Shown: positions 26,163-32,733 of the stretch, piece after piece | How the letters are laid out: every line of letters begins with the position of its first letter | How positions within the stretch are numbered: the stretch's first letter is position 1 | Virus record (IMG/VR): IMGVR_UViG_3300044684_000228 | Coordinates: 1 to 43,304 of that record | DNA: 43,304 nucleotides | From: a virus | Reading direction: 5' to 3' (one strand) | Position numbers and translations under genes: made by a program | Notes under the pieces: model-generated | The model's database searches: none | Seen by the model: the letters and a program-made list of their open reading frames with translations, nothing else | What the model was told of the DNA's origin: nothing

Positions 26163-26713
26163 TTCGCGACCCCGACGACGGCATCCCACAGCCGCTTCTT
26201 GGTTTCCGCGCCCCAGCCCTCGGCCGTGGCGACCTCGTCCACGGCCTTTGCCGCTTCCTTGGCGATCTCCTCGCGCATCTTAAGGGCGCGGTCCTGGTCG
26301 GTCTTCTGGGCCGACGCCAGTGATTGCAGAGAGCGCGAAAGGAACATGACCTGTTCGGCATCCAGCTCGACCGGCATCATCTCGCCGGTTTCCTCGTTGA
26401 TCTGCTGGCGGGTCATCACGTCCAGGACGAGGGAGTGCATCATTTCGAGGTTCAGCCGGGCCAGGCGGTTGTCGGGCTCGGCGCCGAAGCGGTCGACCAG
26501 GGCGGTGGCCATGTCGCGGCTAAGCTTCATCCGCTCGCCGATGGCCGCCTGTTTCTGAAGGTGACGGCCAAGCGCGGAACGTGAGACTTCCACGTCCATG
26601 GCGCGCAGCTGATTATTGATGTCGTCGATCGTGCGGCCCTGGAGGCGCAGTTTACCGATGAGCGCTTTCGTCTCTTCGGGCAGACTATCGATCGACGATG
26701 GACGGTGGGCCAT
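26159..26713 (-). CDS. Terminase small subunit, Mu gp27-like (DUF3486)
   Basis: A 184-aa DUF3486 protein, the small terminase of Mu-like phages, which recognises the phage end for packaging. The N-terminal region has a helix-turn-helix-like LRLQGRTIDDINNQLRAMD (22-40) followed by VSRSALGRHLQKQ, and the C-terminal half is helical. It starts two bases after the gp26-like gene stop. Confidence 0.88.
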   Translation of the reverse strand: MAHRPSSIDSLPEETKALIGKLRLQGRTIDDINNQLRAMDVEVSRSALGRHLQKQAAIGERMKLSRDMATALVDRFGAEPDNRLARLNLEMMHSLVLDVMTRQQINEETGEMMPVELDAEQVMFLSRSLQSLASAQKTDQDRALKMREEIAKEAAKAVDEVATAEGWGAETKKRLWDAVVGVAK

Positions 26714-26715
26714 GA

Positions 26716-27018
26716 TCAGCCCTTCTTGTTCGGAACGGCGACGCCCGACACTTCGATGCGCCCTTGGGCGACGAAACGGCCGCGTTCGGTCAACGTCGCG
26801 ACCTGGACGTTGCGGCCGAGGTCTTCCAGGTCGATCAGGCTCAGATCCTTCAGCCAGCGAAGTTCATTTACCACCTTGTCGCGCAATACGACAAAGCCCA
26901 GCTCTTCCTGGACCAGGAGGTGCAACACACTGGCGTTCGCGCTTTCACCCGGTGCCTCGCGGATCAGGCGAAGAAGGCCGAGACGGAGGCTGCTGTTATA
27001 ATGGTCCTGGTAGCTCAT
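26716..27018 (-). CDS. Mu gp26-like winged-helix protein
   Basis: A 100-aa protein with a winged-helix pattern: LLRLIREAPGESANASVLHL (15-34), LRDKVVNELRWLKDLSLIDL (45-64) and a wing around VQVATLTERGRFVAQG. This matches the gp26 / VpaChn25_0724 family that always precedes the terminase in Mu-like phages. Its role is unknown; DNA binding is likely. Confidence 0.78.
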   Translation of the reverse strand: MSYQDHYNSSLRLGLLRLIREAPGESANASVLHLLVQEELGFVVLRDKVVNELRWLKDLSLIDLEDLGRNVQVATLTERGRFVAQGRIEVSGVAVPNKKG

Positions 27019-27351
27019 TTAACCGACACCCTTGCGAAGGAAGTAGTCTTCGATCCGGCCGACGGCGCCGGCCACGACTTTGATCTGCCCGGCCACACCG
27101 TCGATCTTGGCATTCATCGTGCTTTCGATCCCGCCGATCTCGGCGCGAAGCGCGTCGATGTCGCCCTTCGTCGCCAGTTCTTTCGTCTCGTTTTCGAGCA
27201 CGGCCAGGCGCTCGCCGTGGTCGGCGATGCTTTTCGTGATTGCCTTAGCTTCGTCGCTATTGCGCCAACGGTTGGCCTGCCAGAAGGTCAGGGCGGCGCA
27301 GATCGCCGACACGACCGCCGCGGCGGACCCGATGATTTCAGCTAAGGTCAA
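27019..27351 (-). CDS. DUF2730 membrane-anchored coiled-coil protein
   Basis: A 110-aa protein of the DUF2730 type (Mu gp25 position). It has an N-terminal membrane segment (LAEIIGSAAAVVSAICAALT) followed by a long coiled coil (about 30-95). The start TTG at 27351 overlaps the TraR-like stop as TTGA and has GGGGTGG upstream; the longer reading runs into the TraR gene. Function unknown. Confidence 0.72.
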   Translation of the reverse strand: MTLAEIIGSAAAVVSAICAALTFWQANRWRNSDEAKAITKSIADHGERLAVLENETKELATKGDIDALRAEIGGIESTMNAKIDGVAGQIKVVAGAVGRIEDYFLRKGVG

Positions 27352-27569
27352 TGCCCACCCCTGTCTTCCACGGCCTCTTGGCACGCAACGCAACGCCGGG
27401 CCGAAGGCATGGCCTTCAGGCGCTCGGCCGAAATCTGGTCGCCGCAGTCCAGGCAATGGCTGAAGCCGTGCATCTGGGCGGCAATGCGATGGCCGCACAC
27501 CGTGTCAGCGATGGCGGCCGCGCGGTTCTGCTCTTCGCGCTCCTGGGCGCGGTCAAAAATGTCAGTCAC
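27348..27569 (-). CDS. TraR/DksA-type zinc-finger protein
   Basis: A 73-aa protein starting at GTG 27569. It has a short helical N-terminus with an acidic DIFDRAQEREEQ segment and a C-terminal CLDC-x17-CVAC zinc finger, the TraR/DksA signature. Family members bind the secondary channel of RNA polymerase and alter promoter choice in the manner of DksA plus ppGpp. As a late gene it could shift host transcription, though many Mu-like phages carry it without a known role. Confidence 0.85.
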   Translation of the reverse strand: MTDIFDRAQEREEQNRAAAIADTVCGHRIAAQMHGFSHCLDCGDQISAERLKAMPSARRCVACQEAVEDRGGH

Positions 27570-27741
27570 TCGCGGTATCCATTCGCGGAAGTTTGAGCTG
27601 GATGCCGCGGGCGATCTCGATGAGTTCCCGGTAAACGGCCGCTTCCTTGAGCGTGACCGGAGTCTCGGAGATACCCTCAATCATCCCGTCCAGCGTCTTC
27701 ATCAGGAAATCCTTTTCCTTGGCGGTCAGCTGCTCACCCAT
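27562..27741 (-). CDS. Small hypothetical protein
   Basis: A 59-aa helical protein starting MGEQLTAKEKDFLMKTLDGM. The start at 27741 has GGGGG seven bases upstream; ATG at 27747 is an alternative. It overlaps the Rz1 stop by 8 nt and the TraR-like start by 8 nt, so it is part of the coupled run. I do not recognise it. Confidence 0.6.
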   Translation of the reverse strand: MGEQLTAKEKDFLMKTLDGMIEGISETPVTLKEAAVYRELIEIARGIQLKLPRMDTASD

Positions 27742-28063
27742 GGCCATCCCCCTGCACCTGACACGCGGAATGCGCGTCACTGAGGGTGCGATAGAGCCCG
27801 CTGGCGTAGGCGTAGAGAGCCGAAATCCAGCCCTGGCCCTGGTCGTTGCCGTTGATTACGGCGCCGTCCGGAACCTTGGGCGGCGCGATCGGCTCGGCCG
27901 ACAGCTCCGCCGGGCAGACGGGAACGACCTGAGTCTTGACGACGACGGCCGGCGCCGGCGCGTCAGTGAGCTGCGTCGGCCTCGAAGCGCTGGCGCAGGC
28001 ATTGAGCGTCACAATCGATAAGGCCATCAGGCTGGCGAGGCGCAGCGGCGAGCGCACGGGCAT
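27734..28063 (-). CDS. Rz1-like outer-membrane lipoprotein (o-spanin)
   Basis: A 109-aa lipoprotein in a frame shifted from Rz and overlapping its end by 101 nt, the classic Rz/Rz1 layout. It has a basic start (MPVRSPLRLASL), a hydrophobic segment and the lipobox LNAC (20-23), with C23 as the lipidated cysteine. The following region is rich in P, A and V. The o-spanin links to Rz and fuses inner and outer membranes in the last lysis step. Confidence 0.75.
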   Translation of the reverse strand: MPVRSPLRLASLMALSIVTLNACASASRPTQLTDAPAPAVVVKTQVVPVCPAELSAEPIAPPKVPDGAVINGNDQGQGWISALYAYASGLYRTLSDAHSACQVQGDGHG

Positions 28064-28463
28064 CTTGGGACTTCCTTTGGGCGTCGGTCGTCGCCCGGGC
28101 GGCAGCGCGGGCGATGGCCGCATCGCGATCGGCGACGGTGGATTGCAGTTGGGTTTTGAGGGTGGCGTTGACCGCGAACAGGTCGGCGACGGCGGCCGAG
28201 CATTCCGGCGCCAGGCCGCCGAGGGCCAGCCCCTTGTCGCAGGTCGCGTCATGCCGGGCGCGGTCGTAATAGACGATGATGGCCGGATCGCATTTGGTCG
28301 CGACATCGCCCTTGCCTCCGAGCGCGGCGATACAGGCATCGTGCTTGTCGATCTTTGCCTGGTCGGCGACTATGTCCTTGTGCCCGGCCAGCGCGAACAT
28401 GACCAGGGCAATAAAGGTGATCAGGCCGCCGATCGATACGCCCCATTTCAGGTCATCTAGCAT
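27963..28463 (-). CDS. Rz-like inner-membrane spanin (i-spanin)
   Basis: A 166-aa protein with an N-terminal membrane anchor (VSIGGLITFIALVMFALAG, 9-27), then a periplasmic helical region, with a coiled coil near 95-140 (ATLKQ...DRDAAIARAAARA type). Several cysteines (44, 59, 75, 87, 150, 155) could form disulphides. It overlaps the holin gene by 11 nt and contains the Rz1 start. Role as the i-spanin is inferred from topology and place. Confidence 0.75.
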   Translation of the reverse strand: MLDDLKWGVSIGGLITFIALVMFALAGHKDIVADQAKIDKHDACIAALGGKGDVATKCDPAIIVYYDRARHDATCDKGLALGGLAPECSAAVADLFAVNATLKTQLQSTVADRDAAIARAAARATTDAQRKSQDARALAAAPRQPDGLIDCDAQCLRQRFEADAAH

Positions 28464-28683
28464 TTGCGGCCCCCTTGATCTTCTCGGCCGTGCGGCCGGC
28501 GAAATAGACGATGACCTTGGTGACCAGGGCGCCGGCGACGAAGTCGCTCATGTAGGAACAGGCGACGTGCATCTGCATGGCCCGCAACGGCATGACCGCG
28601 TACTGGATGACAAGGATCGACACGACGGCCAGCACCGAGACCGGCCGCGTCGCGACCTGCAGAAGGGTGAGGAGCCTAAACAT
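28453..28683 (-). CDS. Putative holin
   Basis: A 76-aa protein with two predicted membrane segments (VSVLAVVSILVIQYAVMPL, 15-33, and DFVAGALVTKVIVYF, 47-61) and a basic C-terminus. The start at 28683 overlaps the endolysin stop by 8 nt. Size, topology and place between endolysin and Rz are those of a holin, which makes the holes that let endolysin out and times lysis. The sequence does not match a holin family I can name. Confidence 0.65.
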   Translation of the reverse strand: MFRLLTLLQVATRPVSVLAVVSILVIQYAVMPLRAMQMHVACSYMSDFVAGALVTKVIVYFAGRTAEKIKGAANAR

Positions 28684-29317
28684 TGCCGAGGCTCCGGGCT
28701 CGCGCGACCCAGCCGCCCAGGAATTCGCCCTGGTCGGGCCTCTCGGCGACGATCGCACGATAGCGGGCCTCGGCCGCGCTGCGATAGATCGACAGCAGGC
28801 GCCCCAGGGCCGACGCCGGATCGCCGGCACCGAGCGCGGTGTTCAAGGCCGTCAGGCTTTTCGGACCGAAATTGCCGTCGACGGCCAGGTTAACGCCGAC
28901 CAGCATGGTGTTGATGGACGTCTGCAACAGCTTGATCGCCGCGGCGGGACCGTCATTGACCGCCTGGTCGAATACAGCGCCGTCCAGTGTCGGCGGGATC
29001 ATGGCCAGGTCCAGGTGCAGCTCACGGCACCAGATGCAATGGAAGAACAGGTTCAGCACCTGTTGCGGCGTCAGGGCCTCGATATCGCCCGCGTCAATCT
29101 GGCCGTCCCCGTCGAGGTCGAACCATTGGGCGACCAGCGGATCGACCTTCGCTTCGTCCTGTAGCCAGGGCAGCGAGCAGCCGTACTTTGTCAGGCCGCC
29201 ATGGTCGCCGGGGACATTCGCCAAGCCGCCCTCGATGCCGAGGACGTGCGGGCCGACGACGGCATAGCGTCCGACGGATGCGTAAAGCGGTGTGTCAAAA
29301 GGATTTTGCCCAGCCAT
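28676..29317 (-). CDS. Endolysin, GH108 muramidase with EF-hand and peptidoglycan-binding domain
   Basis: A 213-aa cell-wall hydrolase. The N-terminal domain has the GH108 pattern IEGGLANVPGDHGGLTKYG (28-46), where E29 is the expected catalytic acid. A 12-residue EF-hand loop, DLDGDGQIDAGD (67-78), follows. The C-terminal part (AVDGNFGPKSLTALN, about 145-159) is a peptidoglycan-binding repeat. No signal peptide is seen, so export should depend on the holin. It is the first gene after the palindromic late promoter. Calcium control is suggested by the EF-hand but not shown. Confidence 0.88.
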   Translation of the reverse strand: MAGQNPFDTPLYASVGRYAVVGPHVLGIEGGLANVPGDHGGLTKYGCSLPWLQDEAKVDPLVAQWFDLDGDGQIDAGDIEALTPQQVLNLFFHCIWCRELHLDLAMIPPTLDGAVFDQAVNDGPAAAIKLLQTSINTMLVGVNLAVDGNFGPKSLTALNTALGAGDPASALGRLLSIYRSAAEARYRAIVAERPDQGEFLGGWVARARSLGNV

Positions 29318-29371
29318 GGAGCCGACGATAAGGCCGGGCCGGGGTCGGCTTAACCCTGAACAGGTTCAGGT
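29318..29371 (-). promoter_or_regulatory. Late promoter for the lysis/packaging operon, with palindromic activator site
   Basis: CCTGAAC-AG-GTTCAGG (29355-29370) matches the site at 16216-16231 exactly, and TTAACC also flanks both at the same side. On the minus strand TATCGT follows 24 nt later, against TATTCT after 25 nt at the other site. The endolysin ATG is just downstream. The palindrome would centre near -45, the position used by Mor in Mu. Confidence 0.75.
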
Positions 29372-29375
29372 ATGT

Positions 29376-29392
29376 GGGGCTTCCTCAGCCCC
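29376..29392 (-). terminator. Hairpin over the stop codon of the gene before the lysis promoter
   Basis: GGGGCT, five bases, AGCCCC: a 6-bp stem overlapping the stop codon. There is no T-tract, so it is at best a weak terminator separating middle from late transcription. Confidence 0.4.
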
Positions 29393-29684
29393 GAAAGAAG
29401 TGGTTTATTCCGTATTCCGTCTCCAGGGCCTGGCCGACTTTGTGGAATTGAAGCAGCTGAGTTTTAACTTCCTGCGCGCGGGCGTTCTTCGAAATGTCTT
29501 GCCCCTGCTGAAGACTCAGAGCGATCAAAAGGTCCAGCTCACTTTTGCACTCGTTAACGGCCCGAAGATTTTCATAAAGAGTTTTGGCATCGTCCTCGAG
29601 CTTAACATCCGGTGTCGAGGCGCCCTTCGCGGACCGTTTCAGTACGTTCTCGACTTCTTCCAGTCTGACGCTCAGTTGTGCCAT
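29385..29684 (-). CDS. Small coiled-coil protein of unknown function
   Basis: A 99-aa mostly helical protein (MAQLSVRLEEVENVLKRS at the start, then two more helices) with heptad-like spacing. The start at 29684 is chosen for its GGAGGGCAGGCAT leader. Together with the next gene upstream it forms a cassette of about 50% GC between mor and the lysis promoter. No family recognised; no signal peptide or membrane segment. Confidence 0.6.
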   Translation of the reverse strand: MAQLSVRLEEVENVLKRSAKGASTPDVKLEDDAKTLYENLRAVNECKSELDLLIALSLQQGQDISKNARAQEVKTQLLQFHKVGQALETEYGINHFFRG

Positions 29685-29730
29685 ATGCCTGCCCTCCATG
29701 CTGTGCGTCCCGAATGCTTGCAAACATTCC

Positions 29731-29988
29731 TCAGGAAGATGTCGCAAGGCGGAAATTTTCCAAGACTTCCTTGGGGCCCAACTTGCGCTCGACGCTTATA
29801 ATTAGGCCTTGCTCTTCCGGACCAAACGTATGTGTAATTTTGGTTACGACATAAGATTTGATCGAATCGTCGGCGCTGTCGTCGATATGAACATGGACAG
29901 TCTCGCCAACACGCGGAACGATTGAACCGTAGTTTGGGTTCGTGAAGATCGTTTGGTTGTATTCGTCCATTATCGCCATATCGACCAT
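29731..29988 (-). CDS. Small beta-rich protein of unknown function
   Basis: An 85-aa protein with an N-terminal MVDMAIMDEYNQTIFTNPNY segment and a predicted beta barrel-like core (VHVHIDD, SYVVTKITHTF, GLIISVERKLG). It is coupled to mor by a TGATG overlap, so it should be made with the activator. GC is lower than in neighbours. Not recognised; a role modulating Mor or the host polymerase would be speculation. Confidence 0.6.
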   Translation of the reverse strand: MVDMAIMDEYNQTIFTNPNYGSIVPRVGETVHVHIDDSADDSIKSYVVTKITHTFGPEEQGLIISVERKLGPKEVLENFRLATSS

Positions 29989-30353
29989 CAGAACAACCTC
30001 AATTGCTTGGCCTCGGGCTCTGACGCCCCCTCATCCTCCTGGACCTTATACACGTATCGCTCCGAGACGAAATAGGTTTTGGCGATATCCACCTTCGAGA
30101 CGCCGGCCGCCAGCGCCTGCCGGATCAGCGCCCGGCGCCGGGCGCCCGAAGGCAGGTCGAGACTGTCGCCGCTGAACCGGCCACACAGCTTGTCCGCGGC
30201 CTCCTGGCCAATCGCCTGGGTCAGGAAGTGGTCTTGACCTGCCTTGGCGGGCACGAAAATGCGCCGGCCGCCCAGGGCAGCCAGGAGCTTCCGATAAGCC
30301 TCAGGCCCAATCAGGCGGGCGGCCTCATCGATCTTGTGGACCTTCTCGGTCAC
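29988..30353 (-). CDS. mor: Mor-family transcription activator
   Basis: A 121-aa Mor/C family protein. The dimerisation part has LGGRRIFVPAKAG (27-39) and GQEAADKLCGRFSGDSLDLP (49-68), and the C-terminal helix-turn-helix is about 72-104 (RRRALIRQALAAGVSKVDIA, then VSERYVYKV). In Mu, Mor turns on the middle promoter and its relative C the late ones. Only one family member is seen here, so it probably acts directly on the two palindromic late promoters. The start is GTG at 30353, overlapping the upstream stop as GTGA. Confidence 0.88.
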   Translation of the reverse strand: MTEKVHKIDEAARLIGPEAYRKLLAALGGRRIFVPAKAGQDHFLTQAIGQEAADKLCGRFSGDSLDLPSGARRRALIRQALAAGVSKVDIAKTYFVSERYVYKVQEDEGASEPEAKQLRLF

Positions 30354-30577
30354 TCGCCGGCCTCCCGGCGCAGGCGCGCCAGTTGGCCTTCGGCCTGAAG
30401 GAGATGGTGGGTGGCATCGGCGTAAGCCTTCAGCCGCGCCCGATAGGTCCCGTGCGGCGCACAGCGCACCTTGCGCTCGGCCTGGTCACGCGCCTCCTGG
30501 GCGACGGCCACGATCTCGCGGGCCTCCTCCAGGGCGGCGTTGACGAACAGGTCGGGCTGGGGCGCCGGGTGGGCCAT
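30350..30577 (-). CDS. Small coiled-coil protein
   Basis: A 75-aa Ala/Glu/Arg-rich protein, predicted to be one long helical hairpin. The ATG is one base after the gemA stop, and the end overlaps the mor start by 4 nt. Place between gemA and mor is common for small unknown genes in Mu-like phages. No known motif. Confidence 0.6.
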   Translation of the reverse strand: MAHPAPQPDLFVNAALEEAREIVAVAQEARDQAERKVRCAPHGTYRARLKAYADATHHLLQAEGQLARLRREAGE

Positions 30578-30578
30578 G

Positions 30579-31178
30579 TCAGGCCTCGCCGCGTATCTTG
30601 CGGCCGAGAGCCTCCGCAGTCTCGTCGTACCATTTCAAGGTATCGTGCATGTAATACTCGGGGGGGATAGACATCCCCAATTTCTTCCATTGAGCGCGGA
30701 CAAGCCGCGCTTTGAGGGATTTCAGGTGATGCTCAGGCCTGCAGAGCTTCAGGTCCTGCGACCATCCGGCGCGCTCGGCCATAGCCTTCAGAGCCTCGAT
30801 CAGCTTGAACATCTGGCCTTCGTCGGCCCAGACCAGGCGCTCGACCCCGAGCTGGCGTCGCGCGAAGGCCTCTAGCGCACGCTCCGACCGGTCGCGGACC
30901 TCGCCGAGCTGCCATAGGCTGATCCACATGGCGCGGGCCTTCTTCGCGGTCGGGCTGTCGGCCGGCCGGCGCGCCGACGCCCCGCCTTTCCGGCCGCCAT
31001 CGACCACTTTGGGCTTCCATCCTTTGGCCTTCAGCTCTTCCAGGACCACGCCGATCTGCGCGTCAGTCAGCCCCTTGGCCGACCGTTGGCCCGTCAAGCG
31101 CTCCAGGATGGCGCGATAATCGTCATCATGGAGAGCCATTTCCTTCTTGGCGATCTGAAGCTTGGCAAGGGCGGTCAT
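30579..31178 (-). CDS. gemA: GemA-like protein, Mu gp16-like (DUF1018)
   Basis: A 199-aa protein of the gp16/GemA family. It starts TALAKLQIAKKEMALHDDDY (2-21) with the hallmark RAILERLTGQRSAKGLTDAQ (23-42), and ends in an Arg/Trp-rich half. In Mu, gemA affects host gyrase genes and DNA supercoiling. It precedes mor as in Mu. It overlaps the stop of a 53-aa zinc-ribbon gene as ATGA. Confidence 0.88.
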   Translation of the reverse strand: MTALAKLQIAKKEMALHDDDYRAILERLTGQRSAKGLTDAQIGVVLEELKAKGWKPKVVDGGRKGGASARRPADSPTAKKARAMWISLWQLGEVRDRSERALEAFARRQLGVERLVWADEGQMFKLIEALKAMAERAGWSQDLKLCRPEHHLKSLKARLVRAQWKKLGMSIPPEYYMHDTLKWYDETAEALGRKIRGEA

Positions 31179-31336
31179 TGCTGGAAATTCCTCGGATCAA
31201 AGTCTTCCTCGGCAAACATGCTTTCGCCGCCGCAACAGTCGCAGCACTCGAAGTCGATTTCCTCGATCGACAAGGGGGACTGACACACCGGGCACGAGGC
31301 CACGCCGTGGGACCAAAAGGGCTCGATCTCGCTCAT
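31175..31336 (-). CDS. 53-aa zinc-ribbon protein
   Basis: A short gene with ATGA overlaps at both ends: its ATG lies in the stop of the methyltransferase gene and its stop in the gemA start. The product starts MSEIEPFWSHGVASCPVCQS; CPVC (15-18) is paired with a CCDCC cluster (31-35), giving a C2-C4 zinc ribbon, and the tail is acidic. Both exact overlaps and the metal-binding pattern support a real gene. Function unknown. Confidence 0.7.
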   Translation of the reverse strand: MSEIEPFWSHGVASCPVCQSPLSIEEIDFECCDCCGGESMFAEEDFDPRNFQQ

Positions 31337-32052
31337 ATCTTCACGTCCTCGGGCTTGGTCAGCCGGGCGATGGTGCCCGGCGGGATGGGGAGGGTCTGGA
31401 AGGTGCCGCGGAAGCCGCGCTGGAAGTGGAACCAGGCGTAGTCGGTCGCCCCGCTGCCCTTCGGGTTGTAGTGGCCCAGGCAGACGTTCAGGCGGTCATA
31501 AAGCGGCAGGAAATGGGTCAGGTTGCCGATCGGGTTTTCGTGCATGAGCGCATAGCGCTTGCCGGTGACGAGGAACCCGAGCCGGCCGAAGACGATCACG
31601 TCGTCGCAGGACCCCTGCGCCTTACGGATCAGCCTCTCGGCCAGGGTCGGCTTGTCGGTGTTGTAATCGTCGTCGGTGAACGGCGGATTGGTGCACCAGA
31701 TGGAAAATTCGCGGGTATGGTGGGACTTGAAGTCCAGGGCGTCGGCGATCGGAAAGCCCTTGCCATGGTCGACCAGGTCGGACGGATAGACGGTGAAGCC
31801 GCGCTCGCGCAGCGGGGTCACGATATGGCCCAGGCCGGCGCAGGGTTCGAACCAGGCCCGGTCGAAGTCGACGAAGCCGTCAAGCGTTTCGAGCATGGCC
31901 CGCACGGCGGCCGGCGGCGTCGGGAAAAGCTGGACCCGACGCCACAGCGCCTTCTTTTCCTCTGATGTCAGGAGGTCGAGCTGCGTTGCCTTGGGAGCAA
32001 AACGGCCCCGACCTTCCATGACGCTGAGGGCATGCTCGGGGAACAGGCTCAC
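31333..32052 (-). CDS. Adenine-specific DNA methyltransferase-like protein
   Basis: A 239-aa SAM-dependent methyltransferase. It has FPTPPAAVRAML (43-54), a motif I-like FEPCAGLGHI (68-77) and the catalytic-type NPPF (122-125), an arrangement of N6-adenine methylases. It is an early gene, while the Dam-like methylase is the last late gene, so the phage has two modification enzymes at opposite ends of its programme. Substrate unknown; early modification of replicating phage DNA is the likely use. Confidence 0.78.
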   Translation of the reverse strand: MSLFPEHALSVMEGRGRFAPKATQLDLLTSEEKKALWRRVQLFPTPPAAVRAMLETLDGFVDFDRAWFEPCAGLGHIVTPLRERGFTVYPSDLVDHGKGFPIADALDFKSHHTREFSIWCTNPPFTDDDYNTDKPTLAERLIRKAQGSCDDVIVFGRLGFLVTGKRYALMHENPIGNLTHFLPLYDRLNVCLGHYNPKGSGATDYAWFHFQRGFRGTFQTLPIPPGTIARLTKPEDVKI

Positions 32053-32258
32053 GTGCGATCCCTCATGTCCTCGATCGCCAGCGGCTTCTTGCGATCGGCC
32101 GCCTTCTGGGCGCGGGTGGTCTCGCCCAGGTCGTTGAGGATCGAGGCCAGCTCATAGGAGTCGGAGACTTCGATCTCGATCTTGATGATCGATTTCGCGC
32201 CCTTGACCGCGGCGGAATAGGACTTGAGCCTCGCGGTTTTTCCGAAATAGATCGACAT
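32049..32258 (-). CDS. Small hypothetical protein
   Basis: A 69-aa protein starting MSIYFGKTARLKSYSAAVKG, basic, with two beta strands (IIKIEIEVSD) and a helix. It is joined to both neighbours by TGATG and 4-nt overlaps. No recognised domain; a role in early phage replication is suggested only by place. Confidence 0.6.
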   Translation of the reverse strand: MSIYFGKTARLKSYSAAVKGAKSIIKIEIEVSDSYELASILNDLGETTRAQKAADRKKPLAIEDMRDRT

Positions 32259-32557
32259 CACGCCGGCACCTCATCAAGGATCACGACGCCGCTCTTGCCG
32301 GCCAGACGGCCATTGTCAGGCCAGCGACGGATCAGCGGCGGCCGGCTCATGCGGTCGGCCGCCAGCAGGGCCAGCAGCGCCTGCCCCACGACGCACCATT
32401 CGGCGTCCGTGGTTTCGGCCTCGATGTCGAAGGCCAGGGCGCGCTCGTTGACAGCCCATAGGGTCTCGACCTCAAAGGCCGAGAGCACATGGGGGTGAGC
32501 CGCGTGGAGACGGCTCACCTTGATCAGGGTTTCGAGTTTGGCCTGGTCGAGCTTCAT
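32258..32557 (-). CDS. Hypothetical protein
   Basis: A 99-aa protein, helical, starting MKLDQAKLETLIKVSRLHAA. The start at 32557 forms an ATGA overlap with the small membrane protein before it. The middle (VETLWAVNERALAFDIEAET) and the end (GKSGVVILDEVPA) show no catalytic motif that I recognise; VILDE alone is too short to call a Walker B. Confidence 0.6.
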   Translation of the reverse strand: MKLDQAKLETLIKVSRLHAAHPHVLSAFEVETLWAVNERALAFDIEAETTDAEWCVVGQALLALLAADRMSRPPLIRRWPDNGRLAGKSGVVILDEVPA

Positions 32558-32733
32558 TTGAACACTCCCATCAGGTTGAGGATGCCGTCGATCGCGGCGG
32601 CCCATACGATGGCGCAGAAGACCAGGAAGAGGGCCATTCCCCACTTGAACCGGGTCTTGGCGGGGTCGCAGGCCCTCGGCGCCGGGAAGCGCCGAGGGGG
32701 ATGCGAAGGGGCTTTGAAACGGGGCGCGATCAT
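32554..32733 (-). CDS. Small single-span membrane protein
   Basis: A 59-aa protein with a basic, Pro-rich N-terminus and one membrane segment (MALFLVFCAIVWAAAIDGIL, about 34-53). It has ATGA overlaps on both sides. The basic end should stay in the cytoplasm. Function unknown; early membrane proteins in phages sometimes block superinfection. Confidence 0.6.
   Translation of the reverse strand: MIAPRFKAPSHPPRRFPAPRACDPAKTRFKWGMALFLVFCAIVWAAAIDGILNLMGVFK

Noticed and set aside
29048-29066. AACAGGTTCAGCACCTGTTG resembling the late palindrome
   Set aside because: It lies inside the endolysin gene and its half-sites do not match the two intergenic copies.
29645-29660. GTTC-N7-CTTC resembling a LexA box
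   Set aside because: One half-site is mismatched and it lies inside a coding region with no promoter nearby.
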